In this document: in pieces, positions 51,904 to 61,535 of the stretch | Position numbering within the stretch: position 1 is the first letter of the stretch | Layout of the letters: each line of letters starts with the position of its first letter | Source: DATCZB01 sp035513215 | GTDB taxonomy: Bacteria; Pseudomonadota; Gammaproteobacteria; Steroidobacterales; Rariloculaceae | Length of the DNA: 64,000 nucleotides | NCBI GenBank assembly: GCA_035513215.1 | Contig: DATKCK010000005.1 | Coordinates: 1-64,000 of the forward strand | Direction: 5' to 3' | Translations under genes and position numbers: made by a program | Notes under the pieces: generated by a model | The model's database searches: none | Seen by the model: the letters and a program-made list of their open reading frames with translations, nothing else | Told to the model about the DNA's origin: nothing

Positions 51904-51926
51904 GCCGGCGCCGGTGCTTGGGAAGT

Positions 51927-54900
51927 CTAATCCCGCTCGATCGTGTAGAGCAGATCCATGGCCTGGTACTCGCCGCTTCGCGCTTCGAGGCTCAGGTTGT
52001 CCGTGAGTCTGAACCGGAGCAAGAGCCCGCCGATGCGGTTGATCAGCCCGTACGTGTAGCGCACGTACATCCTCGAATTGACCTGCTTGCCGGCCATGAG
52101 CTCGCCGGTATTTGCCTCGCTCGTGCGTACCCCGAGCTCGTCGAGCCCGATGGCCTCGCCGAAGTGCTGGATCTGCGGCAGAGCCTGCGTGATGCCGAGT
52201 GACAGCGCCGCGGCTTGCAGCGCCTCGGAGTTCTCGCGCGACGAATCCGACAACGGCCGGCCGACGGCGAGGTAGGAGATGATGTCGCCGTCGCTCATCG
52301 ACGGCTCGGCATAGAGCCGGGTCACGGGCTCGCGCAAGGTGCCGGTGACCAGCACGCCCACCTCGACCTCGCCCCCCGACGTCTCGAAGCGCCTGATGCC
52401 GCGGATATCGAGCGTCGGATTCGTGACCTCCCCGGCAAAGAGAAGCTGACCGCGATCGAGCTCGAGCGTCTGGCCGAATGTCGCGTAGTCGCCAGCCAGT
52501 GTCAGCGTGCCGGTGGCAAACGTGGGCTGGCCGGAGCCGTAATCGAGATTGAGCTCGCCCTCGACCTGGGCATCGAGTCCGGATCCCGTGAGGCGCACGT
52601 CTTCGCCGAGGACGAGGCGCAGATCGGCCAGAATCTCGAGCGGTCGCGGCGGCGCCTCGGCTTCAACGCCATGCACGACGACGTCGTCCGACGTCGTGAC
52701 GCCCTGCGCAGGCAGCGCGTCGAGATTCAAGGCCGCGCTGGGAATGACGACCGTGCCGGTCACGTTGATCGTGGGCCATGCCGTGAACACGTCGAGATCC
52801 GGCGAAACGACGATCTGCGCTTCGGGAAGCTGCACGGCCTCGAGGTTCTCGCCGCTCACGCTCAAGTTCGTCGGCCATCCCGACTGCGGGTCGAGCAGCG
52901 TCTCGCCGGTGAGTCTTATCGTGCCGCCGCCGGCTGCCGCGGTGACCGAATAAACGAGCTCTCGGCCCGTGTCGCTCGATACGCTGGCGTCGACATCCTC
53001 GACGACGAGCCCCCAGAGAGGGACGGCGATCTCTCCATCCGTCCAGCTCGCCTCGCCCTGGACCTGCGGCGCTTCCAGAGGACCCGTCACGGCGAGCGAG
53101 AAATTCGCGGCGCCCGATACGTCGCCGATATCCGGACTCAGCAGGGTGAGGACACTCAGGTTCGCCCAGGTGCCCTCGACGATCACGTCGAGCTCGGGCG
53201 CCGGTGTCCAGATCTCGATCAGCGAGCCTGAAATCTCGACGCTCGTATCCGCAGCCGTGCGAAATCCGGCCGAAGCATCGAGCCGGGATTCGGTCAGCTC
53301 CGCATCGATCGCAATGTCGTTGACGGGAATCGTCAGCGGCGCTTGCGCGTCGTTGATCGTGATGGCCGAGGAGCGGCCCCGCACGCTGGCCGTGCCGATC
53401 GGCCTCGACAACGAGCCTCGGAGGCTGACGCTGGCATCGTAAAGACCCGCAATCGTGACCGGTTCCGCGATCAGCGGCTCGAGCCAGGCGATGTCGAACG
53501 AGTCGACCGTCAGGTCGAGCTGATCGTCGTCGGTTCCGAATCGAGCGCCAAGGCAGAGGTTGGCGGACTCCTTCTCGAGGCACGCATATTCGAGGACGAT
53601 CGATGCGGGGGAGACGGAAAGCCCGGTCGGCTCGGCCAGCGACCAGATGCCGAGAAGCTCCTGCTCGAGCACGGCCGACTCGATCTCGCCGGTCCATGAC
53701 TCGCCGTCCCAGCTTCCGGTGGCGCTAAGACTGCCGGCGCCCGTCCGGGGCCGGACGTCGACGGTAACGGTGTGCGACGCCGTCGTTCCATCGATATTGC
53801 CCGTCAGCGTCTCGATGATCGGACGCGCCGCCGCGATGCCTTCGGCCTCGAAGCGAACAGCGACCTCGGCTTCCTGCCGGGCCGACACTCGGCCATCGAC
53901 GCTGATACGATCGGCCGAGACGTTGCCGGCGGCGAACCCGTCGATTGTCGCCGTTCCGGTGAAGGCGGGCGTGTCGAGGCTGCCGCCGAGCTCGCCGTCG
54001 AGCATCAGATGGCCGTCGACGCCGGCAAGCACCGCGCCGAGCTCGGGCGCGTCGAGCCTCACTGCCAAATCGAGCACCGATCCGATATCGCCCGAGACGG
54101 AGGTCCGATTTGCGCCCCATGAGAGCTCGACGTCGTCGAGCTGCCACTCGCCGGGCGCGCTCGAGGCGACGCCGCCGCTGCCCGCGACAGGAATATCGCG
54201 CAGCGTTCCGCCGATCTCGAGCTCGCTCACCGACCATCGGAGCTCGGGCTCGACGGACCCGCGAGCCCGACCTTCGGCCTCGATCTCGCCGGGCCAACCC
54301 GCGACGAAGCGGCCCGGATCGATGCCCCGCGCTGCGACGTTCAGGTCGAAGCTCATCGAGTCGAGCTCGATATCCCCCTCGATGTCGGCTTCGCCGAGCT
54401 CACTGCCGATCGCGAGCTCGGCAAAGGCGACGGTCTCGGGAGTTGCCGAGCCCGTTGCCGAGAATGTGAGGCTCGTGTCTGCAACGATCGCCTGCCCCGA
54501 CCCCGTGAACTCGATGCGCTCGAGCCAGCCGCTGAGCTCGACCGATCCTGAGGGGCTCTGCGCGAGGTCGAAGCCCGGCCAGCTGAGCGCTTCCCACGCG
54601 AGCCTGACCTCTGCCCGGGGCGCATCGCCGAGTGTGACCTCGCCGTCTGCCGTTACCGGAAACGGTGCGTCGAGCCGATGCTCGAACGCGATGGCGGCCA
54701 GCGAGCCCGAGGCTCGGCCACTGCCAGACCATGCGATGCCGTCGATCTCCATCGACCAGCTGAACTCGGCGGCAAGCCCGAGGGGATCGGTGAGCTCGAG
54801 ACTGGCATCGCCTTCGATGCTGACCCCCGAGGTCGACGTCGTCAGGTTCGTCAGCCTGAGCGCCGAGCCTTCGAGCTCACCGGTGAAGGACGTTGCGCCG

Positions 54901-55355
54901 AAAGCGAGCTCGGCCTCGGACGTCGCCACATCGAGCGCGCCGATCGTCGCCCGGCGAAGCTCGATCGAGACCGGCAGGTCGAGCGCGGTGCCCGCGTCCG
55001 ATGCCTCGTCTCCCGGCGCTTCGGTCTGCGAGTAGCTTACCGCCCCGGCCGAGAGCTCATAGATCACGAGCCGGCGAGCAAAGAGCTCGGACAGGCTGGC
55101 ACGGACCGTTAAGGCATCGATGTCGATTTCGGCATCGGCCAGGACAATGCGAACGCCGGAGACCGAGATTCCGTCGAGCAGCGTTCCGCTGACGGCGCCG
55201 AGCTCGAGTGCCGGTCCGGCTCTCGCAGCGATCTGGCGCAGGATCCAGCTCGTCCCCGAATCCGTGCGAACGATCCAGAGCAAGCTGCTTCCGACCGCAA
55301 CGGCTGCGAGCACGATGAGGGCGGCCGCGCCGAGCAGCACACGGCGCCATTTCAC
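51927..55355 (-). CDS. tamB: Translocation and assembly module subunit TamB
   Basis: The 1,142-residue protein starts at GTG (55355) overlapping the tamA stop (GTGA). A reading frame extending further upstream lies inside tamA and is rejected. One N-terminal membrane helix (VLLGAAALIVLAAVAVGSSLLWIV) anchors it in the inner membrane. A long repetitive beta-helical body follows. The DUF490 C-terminus has RLYAEPSMSDGDIISYLAVGRPL, LGVRTSEANTGELMAGKQVN and the terminal strands RFRLTDNLSLEARSGEYQAMDLLY. TamB works with TamA in outer-membrane assembly and lipid transport between the membranes. Confidence 0.94.
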   Translation of the reverse strand: MKWRRVLLGAAALIVLAAVAVGSSLLWIVRTDSGTSWILRQIAARAGPALELGAVSGTLLDGISVSGVRIVLADAEIDIDALTVRASLSELFARRLVIYELSAGAVSYSQTEAPGDEASDAGTALDLPVSIELRRATIGALDVATSEAELAFGATSFTGELEGSALRLTNLTTSTSGVSIEGDASLELTDPLGLAAEFSWSMEIDGIAWSGSGRASGSLAAIAFEHRLDAPFPVTADGEVTLGDAPRAEVRLAWEALSWPGFDLAQSPSGSVELSGWLERIEFTGSGQAIVADTSLTFSATGSATPETVAFAELAIGSELGEADIEGDIELDSMSFDLNVAARGIDPGRFVAGWPGEIEAEGRARGSVEPELRWSVSELEIGGTLRDIPVAGSGGVASSAPGEWQLDDVELSWGANRTSVSGDIGSVLDLAVRLDAPELGAVLAGVDGHLMLDGELGGSLDTPAFTGTATIDGFAAGNVSADRISVDGRVSARQEAEVAVRFEAEGIAAARPIIETLTGNIDGTTASHTVTVDVRPRTGAGSLSATGSWDGESWTGEIESAVLEQELLGIWSLAEPTGLSVSPASIVLEYACLEKESANLCLGARFGTDDDQLDLTVDSFDIAWLEPLIAEPVTIAGLYDASVSLRGSLSRPIGTASVRGRSSAITINDAQAPLTIPVNDIAIDAELTESRLDASAGFRTAADTSVEISGSLIEIWTPAPELDVIVEGTWANLSVLTLLSPDIGDVSGAANFSLAVTGPLEAPQVQGEASWTDGEIAVPLWGLVVEDVDASVSSDTGRELVYSVTAAAGGGTIRLTGETLLDPQSGWPTNLSVSGENLEAVQLPEAQIVVSPDLDVFTAWPTINVTGTVVIPSAALNLDALPAQGVTTSDDVVVHGVEAEAPPRPLEILADLRLVLGEDVRLTGSGLDAQVEGELNLDYGSGQPTFATGTLTLAGDYATFGQTLELDRGQLLFAGEVTNPTLDIRGIRRFETSGGEVEVGVLVTGTLREPVTRLYAEPSMSDGDIISYLAVGRPLSDSSRENSEALQAAALSLGITQALPQIQHFGEAIGLDELGVRTSEANTGELMAGKQVNSRMYVRYTYGLINRIGGLLLRFRLTDNLSLEARSGEYQAMDLLYTIERD

Positions 55356-57079
55356 AGGTCCGGCCCCAGGCTGATGTGCAGTCGCAAGTCTCGATCGAGA
55401 CCATCGAGCGGCCGCGCGATGTCCATGCGTATCGGGCCGAGCGGCGACAGCCAGCGCGCGCCGATTCCGAAGCCGGCGATGGCATCGACGTCGGTCCCGT
55501 GAAACGCATTGCCGGTGTCGTAGAAGGTCGCGACAGACCACCGTTCCTTGACCCGATACTCGTACTCGGCACTGCCGACGAGAAGCCGGTCGCCACCGAC
55601 GACTGCGCCATTGGCATCGACCGGCCCCTGCGAGCGGAACTCGTAGCCGCGGATGCTGCTGTCGCCGCCGGCGAAGTATCGTGCCGACGGAGGCAGAGCC
55701 TGGAAGTCGCTGTTCCAGGTTGCCGCTGCGCGGATGCGGGTCAGCACGCGGGCCTTGTCGCCGAGCGATCGAATCCAACGGGTCTCCGCGATGGTCTGAA
55801 CGAAGCTGGTATCCGAGACGAGCCGCTCCGACGACACCGAGATCTCGAACAAGTAGCGATCGCCCCGCTGCGGCCGGATCGTGTTGTCGGCGCGCACGCG
55901 CAACCAGCCGATTCCGGGCTGCAGCAGAGTCGTGCTGCCGGCTTCCTCGGCAATCTCGAAGTCCTCGACGAGAAAATTCATGAACTGAGTCTCCTGCCAG
56001 TCGCCCCATCGCGTGACGGTTCTTCTGGCGCCGAGCTCGATACGTTCACTCTCGATCGTCTCGCTGTCTTCGCGCAGAAGACCTGCATCGAAACTGATCC
56101 ACTCGGATCTCGGGTCGCCGTGAGGAAAGCGATATCCGATCCAGAGCTCGGAGAGCACGGGAGACAGCTCGATATTCGTGTTGAGCTGGGCACCTCTCGC
56201 ATTGAGCCTTCGGTTGTTTCTAGAGATTCGAAGTCGTGGGCCGGTGTCCGTCGAATATCCGCCGCCGTAACTCAGAATCTTCGGCTGGCCGGGCGTGAGC
56301 TCGATCTGGACGGGGATTTCACGGCGTTCCGGGTCCGGGGTCAGCGGCCTGATGTCGATGAGGCCGAAATAGCCGCTGTCGATCAGCGCGGAGTAAAGGC
56401 TCGTCAGCTCATCCCGATCGAAAGGATCGCCGCGTTCGAATTCGACGAATCGCCGCACGAGCTCGTCATTGAGAAAATCCTGACCGATGACGATCTCGCC
56501 GAAGGCATATCGGGCGCCGGACTCGAGCTCGAGCACGATGTCGGCTGCAAGCTCATCCGGATAGACGTCGACGCGGCTCTCGGTAAACTCGGCATCGGCA
56601 TATCCCTTTCGTTGGGTGAGCGCGGTGAGCTCGGACTTCAGGCTCTCGTACTCGGCGTGGCCTAGCTGCTGCCCGGCGGCGATCGCTGATTCCGCCAGCA
56701 GGGACTCGAACTCGGGGTCGTCCGCCGCTTCGCCGCGAATGTTCAGCGTGATATCGCGAAGCAGGACCGGCGGCCCGGGCTCGACGTCGATGCGAGCGAC
56801 CCAGCAATCGGAACCTTGCTCGATCTCCGAGTCGATTCGAGCGGAGTAATGACCGTTGGCTTGAAGCGCGATCCTGACCTCAGCGGCTGCACGCTGATGC
56901 AGCGTATCGATTCGCCAGCCGGGAGCGTCGCAGGGCTCGCCGCTCAGGCTGACCGCGGAACGCACGGCCGCCTCGAGCTCCTCGTCGAGGCCGCCGATTT
57001 CGACCGCGGCGAGCGCCGCAGGGCATCCCAGGAGCCCTGCGACCAGAGGCAAAGCCTGCTTAAAATCAGATATCGTCAC
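55352..57079 (-). CDS. tamA: Translocation and assembly module subunit TamA (Omp85 family)
   Basis: The 575-residue outer-membrane protein starts at GTG and has a signal peptide ending near ALAA. POTRA domains cover about 30-260 (ARIDVEPGPPVLLRDITLNI, YAFGEIVIGQDFLNDELV, IPVQIELTPGQPKILSYGGG). An Omp85 16-strand barrel follows, with the conserved GGDSSIRGYEFRS lid-lock motif near 475 and the terminal RLHISLGPDL strand. The tamA-tamB order and overlapping stop/start are typical. It is distinct from BamA by its length and three POTRAs. Confidence 0.95.
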   Translation of the reverse strand: MTISDFKQALPLVAGLLGCPAALAAVEIGGLDEELEAAVRSAVSLSGEPCDAPGWRIDTLHQRAAAEVRIALQANGHYSARIDSEIEQGSDCWVARIDVEPGPPVLLRDITLNIRGEAADDPEFESLLAESAIAAGQQLGHAEYESLKSELTALTQRKGYADAEFTESRVDVYPDELAADIVLELESGARYAFGEIVIGQDFLNDELVRRFVEFERGDPFDRDELTSLYSALIDSGYFGLIDIRPLTPDPERREIPVQIELTPGQPKILSYGGGYSTDTGPRLRISRNNRRLNARGAQLNTNIELSPVLSELWIGYRFPHGDPRSEWISFDAGLLREDSETIESERIELGARRTVTRWGDWQETQFMNFLVEDFEIAEEAGSTTLLQPGIGWLRVRADNTIRPQRGDRYLFEISVSSERLVSDTSFVQTIAETRWIRSLGDKARVLTRIRAAATWNSDFQALPPSARYFAGGDSSIRGYEFRSQGPVDANGAVVGGDRLLVGSAEYEYRVKERWSVATFYDTGNAFHGTDVDAIAGFGIGARWLSPLGPIRMDIARPLDGLDRDLRLHISLGPDL

Positions 57080-57209
57080 GGGACCGATGATAGTTCGCTG
57101 TCGATATCAGCAGCAAAGCAAGCGCCGTGACGGTCCCCGGTACCGGCCAGCGTGCCGGCGGACTAATACGCCTGGATATGTGTCAACGAGAGATCAGTCG
57201 TTCGGGGCT

Positions 57210-57449
57210 TCAGAGCGCCGACCTTCCGTCGTCCCAGTCGTCCCAGTCCTGGAGGTGGCTGCGAAGCCATTTGGCTTCCTGAAAATCCTCGATTCGCTGG
57301 CGGTTCGAGAGGTTGCTGCGTTTCTTGCGATGGCGACGGCCCGCCTCGTCGACCACGGAATCCGCTGCATCGTGAAGGTCGAAGCCCGGCTCCGCGAACT
57401 GATCGGACTCGTCGAACGAGTCGTCTGAGTATTCTCTGTCCTTGATCAT
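57210..57449 (-). CDS. PA3496-like small charged protein
   Basis: The 79-residue protein starts at 57449. The acidic N-terminal half (MIKDREYSDDSFDESDQFAE) is followed by a basic stretch RRHRKKRSNLSNRQRIEDF and a Trp/Asp-rich tail (SHLQDWDDWDD). The RQRIEDFQEAKWLRSHL segment resembles the short PA3496-type family of gammaproteobacteria, sometimes annotated as an envelope-integrity protein. The role is unproven. It lies downstream of an AT-rich promoter-like region at 57510-57570. Confidence 0.7.
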   Translation of the reverse strand: MIKDREYSDDSFDESDQFAEPGFDLHDAADSVVDEAGRRHRKKRSNLSNRQRIEDFQEAKWLRSHLQDWDDWDDGRSAL

Positions 57450-57635
57450 GCCTTGGCCCTCCGGGCCGACGTTGACGGGCGCTAACGGCGCTCGATCGTG
57501 CCGAGCGAAATATAGGCGATTTTGCAAGCCTGTCAACGCAAAAATACATTTTAAAAACATATAGTTAACTCGGGCTGACGCGGCGTTTCGGAATGCCCCT
57601 GCCCGGCGCTGGTTTCGTGCGTATGATTGGCGCGC

Positions 57636-58667
57636 ATGACACGGGACTACACCATGCGGATTGGCGGGCGCGAAGTCGCGCCCGGCGAGCGGGCGATCGT
57701 CGACCTGCCCGTCGCGGATCTTTACACTCACACGCGGTTGACCATGCCCGTTCATGTCGTCAACGGCCGCCGGCCGGGACCGACGTTGTTCATCACCGGT
57801 GCCTTGCACGGCGACGAGCTCAATGGCGTCGAGATCGTCAAGCGCGTCCTCGGCGGTCCCGCGCTGCAGCGCCTGCGGGGCTGCCTGCTGGCGGCCCCGA
57901 TCGTCAACGTGTTCGGCTTCATCAACCGGTCACGTTATCTGCCGGACCGGCGCGACCTGAACCGGTCGTTCCCCGGCCGCGAGAAGGGCTCGATTGCGGC
58001 CAGGCTCGCCTATCTCGTCGCTCGGGAAATCGTCGCCAACTCCGATTTCGGCATCGACCTGCATACCGGCGCCGTCGACCGCGCGAACCTGCCGCAGATC
58101 CGGGCCAACCTCGACGACCCGGAAGTCGTGCGGCTCGCCGAGACCTTCGGCACGCCAGTGATAATCGACGCCAACGCACGCGACGGCACGCTTCGGCAGT
58201 TCGCGGCCGAAAAAGGTGTTCGCGTGCTCGTGTACGAAGGCGGCGAAGCGCTCAGGTTCGACGAGCTGTCGATCCGGGCCGGAGTGCGCGGCATCAGCCG
58301 CGTGCTGCGCGCGCTCGACATGCTGCCGCAGCGTACTGGAAAATCGAGCACGAGAATCGCGCCGATGCGGGCGAACGCGACGACCTGGATCAGAGCGCCT
58401 TCGAGCGGCATCATCAGAACGGAGTGCCGTCTCGGCGAGCGCGTGCGGGCGGGGCAGGTGCTCGGCGTGGTCTCGGATCCCTTCGGGGAGGTCGAGCTCG
58501 AGGTACCGGCGTCCGGATCGGGAATTGTCATCGGCCGCAGCACCTCACCGCTGACTCATGAAGGCGATGCCTTGTTCCATATCGCGCGATTCGAGGACAA
58601 CAAGGAAGCCAAGGCAACGGTGGACGAATTCCAGGAGGCCCATTCCGTGCCGCCCACGTGGGGTTAG
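57636..58667 (+). CDS. Succinylglutamate desuccinylase/aspartoacylase-family metallopeptidase
   Basis: The 343-residue M14-like protein starts at 57636; a TTG three codons earlier also exists. Zinc ligands are in ITGALHGDELNGVEI (His and Glu) and FGIDLHTGAVDR (His), with NRSFPGREKGS and VLVYEGGEALRF following. A C-terminal beta-barrel (RAPSSGIIRTECRLGERV to LGVVSDPFGEVELEVPASGSG) is like the biotinyl/lipoyl-like lid of this family. It is followed by Zn-protease and rimK genes, an operon layout common in proteobacteria that suggests a role in removing or controlling glutamate tails. Confidence 0.9.
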   Translation: MTRDYTMRIGGREVAPGERAIVDLPVADLYTHTRLTMPVHVVNGRRPGPTLFITGALHGDELNGVEIVKRVLGGPALQRLRGCLLAAPIVNVFGFINRSRYLPDRRDLNRSFPGREKGSIAARLAYLVAREIVANSDFGIDLHTGAVDRANLPQIRANLDDPEVVRLAETFGTPVIIDANARDGTLRQFAAEKGVRVLVYEGGEALRFDELSIRAGVRGISRVLRALDMLPQRTGKSSTRIAPMRANATTWIRAPSSGIIRTECRLGERVRAGQVLGVVSDPFGEVELEVPASGSGIVIGRSTSPLTHEGDALFHIARFEDNKEAKATVDEFQEAHSVPPTWG

Positions 58668-58673
58668 GAGGCG

Positions 58674-59144
58674 ATGGCGGGCCCAGATGACTCCCTGGTG
58701 ATGCTCGGTTGGCGCGAGTGGGCAGCCTTGCCGGAGCTCGGACTCGCCCGGATCAAGGCGAAGGTCGACACCGGAGCGCGAACGTCGGCCCTGCACGCGT
58801 TCGAGGTCGAGCCCTTCCAGCGCGACGGCGCCGCGTGGGTCCGATTCAGAATTCACCCGCGGCAGTATCGAACCGATATCGAGGTGACCTGTGAATGGCC
58901 GGTCAAGGATCGGCGGATCGTCACCGATTCGGGCGGGCACAAGGAAGAGCGCTTCGTGATCGAAACGGCGCTTCGATTGCGCGAGCAGGAATGGCCGGTC
59001 GAGCTGACGCTGACTGCGCGTGACGATATGCGATTTCGTATGCTGCTGGGCCGAACCGCCATCGGGGGCCGGGCGATCGTCGATCCCGCGCGCTCGTACC
59101 TGACCAAAGCGCCCAAACGATCGAAACACGGGAGTGGTGAATGA
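58674..59144 (+). CDS. rimB: RimB-like ATP-dependent zinc protease family protein (pepsin-like fold)
   Basis: The 156-residue protein has the pepsin-like signature KVDTGARTSALHAFEVEPF, with Asp-Thr-Gly, and later MLLGRTAIGGRAIVDPARSYL. This matches the RimB/Zn-protease family encoded next to RimK. It lies six bases after the desuccinylase-like gene, and its stop overlaps rimK (ATGA). In Pseudomonas, RimB is reported to cleave poly-glutamate tails added to ribosomal protein S6 by RimK. Confidence 0.9.
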   Translation: MAGPDDSLVMLGWREWAALPELGLARIKAKVDTGARTSALHAFEVEPFQRDGAAWVRFRIHPRQYRTDIEVTCEWPVKDRRIVTDSGGHKEERFVIETALRLREQEWPVELTLTARDDMRFRMLLGRTAIGGRAIVDPARSYLTKAPKRSKHGSGE

Positions 59145-60046
59145 AGATCGGAATCCTGTCGCGCAACAGAAAGCTGTATTCGACGAGGCGCCTGGTTGAG
59201 GCCGCCAGGGAGAGGGGTCACGAGGTTGTCGTGATCAACCCGTTGCGCTGCTACATGAACATCGTAAGCTTCAAGCCCAGCATCCATTACGACGGAAGGG
59301 CGCTTGAGCCGATCGATGCCGTCATTCCGAGAATCGGCGCATCGATTACCTTCTACGGCACGGCCGTCGTGCGCCAGTTCGAGATGATGGGTGTTTTCTC
59401 GCTGAACGAGTCGGTCGCCATCTCGCGCTCTCGCGACAAGCTGCGATCCTTGCAGCTGCTTGCCCGCAAGGGAATCGGCCTGCCCGTCACCGGTTTCGCC
59501 CATTCGCCCGCCGACACCGAGGACCTGCTCGATGTCGTCGGCGGGGCTCCCGTCGTCGTCAAGCTGCTCGAGGGCACTCAGGGCAAGGGTGTCGTGCTGG
59601 CCGGGACCCGCAAGGCCGCCGAGAGCGTGGTCGAGGCGTTCAGGGGCTTGAAGGCCAGCGTTCTCGTCCAGGAGTTCATCGCCGAGGCGGGTGGGGCGGA
59701 CATTCGCTGCTTCGTGATCGGCGAGCGCGTCGTCGCGTCGATGCAGCGGCAGGCGGCTGAGGGTGAGTTCCGGTCGAATCTTCATCGGGGCGGATCGGCC
59801 CAGCTCGTCAAGATCACGCCGGAAGAGCGCTCGACCGCCGTGCGCGCTGCCAAAATCATGGGCTTGAACGTGGCCGGCGTCGATATCCTGAGATCGAATC
59901 ACGGACCGGTTGTCATGGAAGTGAACTCTTCGCCGGGACTCGAGGGCATCGAGAAGGCGACGGGCAAGGATGTCGCTGCGCAGATCATCGATTACATAGA
60001 GAAGAACGCGAAGCCCGGACGCACGAAGACGCGCGGGAAGGGTTAG
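59141..60046 (+). CDS. rimK: Ribosomal protein S6--L-glutamate ligase RimK
   Basis: The 301-residue ATP-grasp ligase adds Glu residues to the C-terminus of ribosomal protein S6. It starts MKIGILSRNRKLYSTRRL and has PRIGASITFYGTAVVRQFEMMG. The ATP-grasp core is PVVVKLLEGTQGKGVVLA, and ADIRCFVIGERVVASM and VMEVNSSPGLEGIEKATGKD carry the metal ligands. The start overlaps the Zn-protease stop. The basic C-terminal tail (RTKTRGKG) is a small extension. Confidence 0.96.
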   Translation: MKIGILSRNRKLYSTRRLVEAARERGHEVVVINPLRCYMNIVSFKPSIHYDGRALEPIDAVIPRIGASITFYGTAVVRQFEMMGVFSLNESVAISRSRDKLRSLQLLARKGIGLPVTGFAHSPADTEDLLDVVGGAPVVVKLLEGTQGKGVVLAGTRKAAESVVEAFRGLKASVLVQEFIAEAGGADIRCFVIGERVVASMQRQAAEGEFRSNLHRGGSAQLVKITPEERSTAVRAAKIMGLNVAGVDILRSNHGPVVMEVNSSPGLEGIEKATGKDVAAQIIDYIEKNAKPGRTKTRGKG

Positions 60047-60115
60047 CTTCGCGCGTCTTCAGATCCGCACGAAGGCGCAGACAAACGGCGACTCTTCGGC
60101 GGACATGCGAAACGG

Positions 60116-61000
60116 CTACGGCGCCTGCTCGCCGTTGACGATCTGAATCCTGAGCGGATCGCCGCTGTCCAGGTGAACGTCGCGTTGCGGAAACGCAATG
60201 ACGATTCCGTGCTCGTCGAACAGATCCGAGATTCGGTATCGAATGTCGCTGCGAATCTGTCTGAGCTCGCGTTCACCGCCGACCTCGCTCCAGAAGTAGG
60301 CATCGAAGATCAGCGCATTGTCGCCGAAATCGTCGAGTATCACTTTCGGTGCCGGTTCCTTGTCGACGGCCGGGTGCTCTTCGACCGCCTGTTGAATCAG
60401 CCGCTCGACGTCTCGCACGGGAGAACCGTAGGCGACGCCGACCTTCACGACCGTGCGGACCCTGCGGTCGATCAGGGTCCAGTTGATGACGGTGTTCTCG
60501 AGAATCTTGCTGTTCGGCACGAGCATGTGAACGCCGTCGACGCGCCGAATTCTGGTCGATCGGTTGCCTATCATTTCGACCGTGCCCGATGCGCCTTCGA
60601 TCTCGACGAAGTCGCCGATCTTCACCGGACGTTCCGACATCAGGATCCAGCCGCTGATGAAATTGTTGATGATGTTCTGGGCGCCGAAGCCGACGCCGAT
60701 AGCCACGGCGCCCGATACGAACGCAAATGCCGTCAGCGGGACGTGCAGGAACGCGAGAGCGGTGACGACGAGAATGACGAGCAGGGCGTAGTAAATGAGC
60801 CTCCGTATCAGCGCAGCGGCATCGGGCTGAATATGCGTTCTCGCGATGCGTCTGGCGGCGAGCCGCTCGATCCACCGGCTTGCGAACAGGCCGACCGTCA
60901 GGAGGACGAGCACGAGCACGACCTGGCCGACGGTGATCGCGCCGCCCTCGTTCAGCTCGATGAGTTGATAGTTCCAGACACCGAGGAAGGTCTCCCACAT
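60116..61000 (-). CDS. MscS-type mechanosensitive ion channel
   Basis: The 294-residue protein has three N-terminal membrane segments. The pore helix region is AFAFVSGAVAIGVGFGAQNIINNFISG, a clear TM3 of MscS. The beta domain begins PVKIGDFVEIEGASGTVEMIG, with RRVDGVHMLVPNSKILENTVINWT following. A C-terminal alpha/beta domain carries VILDDFGDNALIFDAYFW. It should open under membrane tension to release solutes during hypo-osmotic shock. Confidence 0.94.
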   Translation of the reverse strand: MWETFLGVWNYQLIELNEGGAITVGQVVLVLVLLTVGLFASRWIERLAARRIARTHIQPDAAALIRRLIYYALLVILVVTALAFLHVPLTAFAFVSGAVAIGVGFGAQNIINNFISGWILMSERPVKIGDFVEIEGASGTVEMIGNRSTRIRRVDGVHMLVPNSKILENTVINWTLIDRRVRTVVKVGVAYGSPVRDVERLIQQAVEEHPAVDKEPAPKVILDDFGDNALIFDAYFWSEVGGERELRQIRSDIRYRISDLFDEHGIVIAFPQRDVHLDSGDPLRIQIVNGEQAP

Positions 61001-61050
61001 GGCGCAATCATACTATCGTTGCGTTTTGCCGGGGCGCGGCGGTCGACGGA

Positions 61051-61535
61051 TCAGGTTGCCGCTGATTCGTTCTCGCCGCTGCCTATCCACCGGTTCATGA
61101 GCTTGCTTGCGACGAGGTCGCCGGCAACGTTGATCGATGTTCGGCTCATGTCGAGGATTCGATCGACGCCCATCAGCAAGGCCGCGCCCTCGGCAGGGAT
61201 GCCGACCGTCGTCAGCACCATCGCGAGAATGACGATGCCGACCCCCGGCGTTGCCGGCGAACCGATCGATGCGCCGACGGCGATGACGACGATCAGCGTG
61301 AGCCCGCCGATGCCGATATCGACACCGTAGACCTGCGCGAGAAACACGGCGGCGACGCCCTGATAGGGCGCCGCCGTTCATGTTGATCGTGGCGCCGAGC
61401 GGAATGACGAACTGGGCGACCGAGGTGCGAACGCCGAGCTGCTCCTCGGCCGTCTTGATCGACAAGGGCATGACGGCGGCCGAGCTCGATGTCGAGAACG
61501 CGAGCAGCAGCGGCGCGAGACCGAGGGCTATTGCG
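61051..61535 (-). pseudogene. Truncated, frameshifted dicarboxylate/amino acid:cation symporter (DAACS family)
   Basis: The conserved segment LLLAFSTSSSAAVMPLSIKTA continues through VAQFVIPLGATINMNGGA on the minus strand. At about 61370 the frame changes: the family's ALYQGVAAVF needs a 2-base insertion here (GCC-C-TAT for GCC-NNN-TAT). The C-terminal VFLAQVYGVDIGIGGLTLIV to MNRWIGSGENESAAT then continues in another frame to a stop at 61051. The first about two thirds of the transporter are absent and replaced by the SnoaL-like gene, whose stop (61528) lies at the junction. Confidence 0.88.

Noticed and set aside
55356..56009. In-frame 218-codon extension of tamB upstream of its GTG
   Set aside because: It overlaps the tamA barrel in another frame. 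The signal anchor starts at 55355 and the GTGA overlap is typical of a coupled operon.
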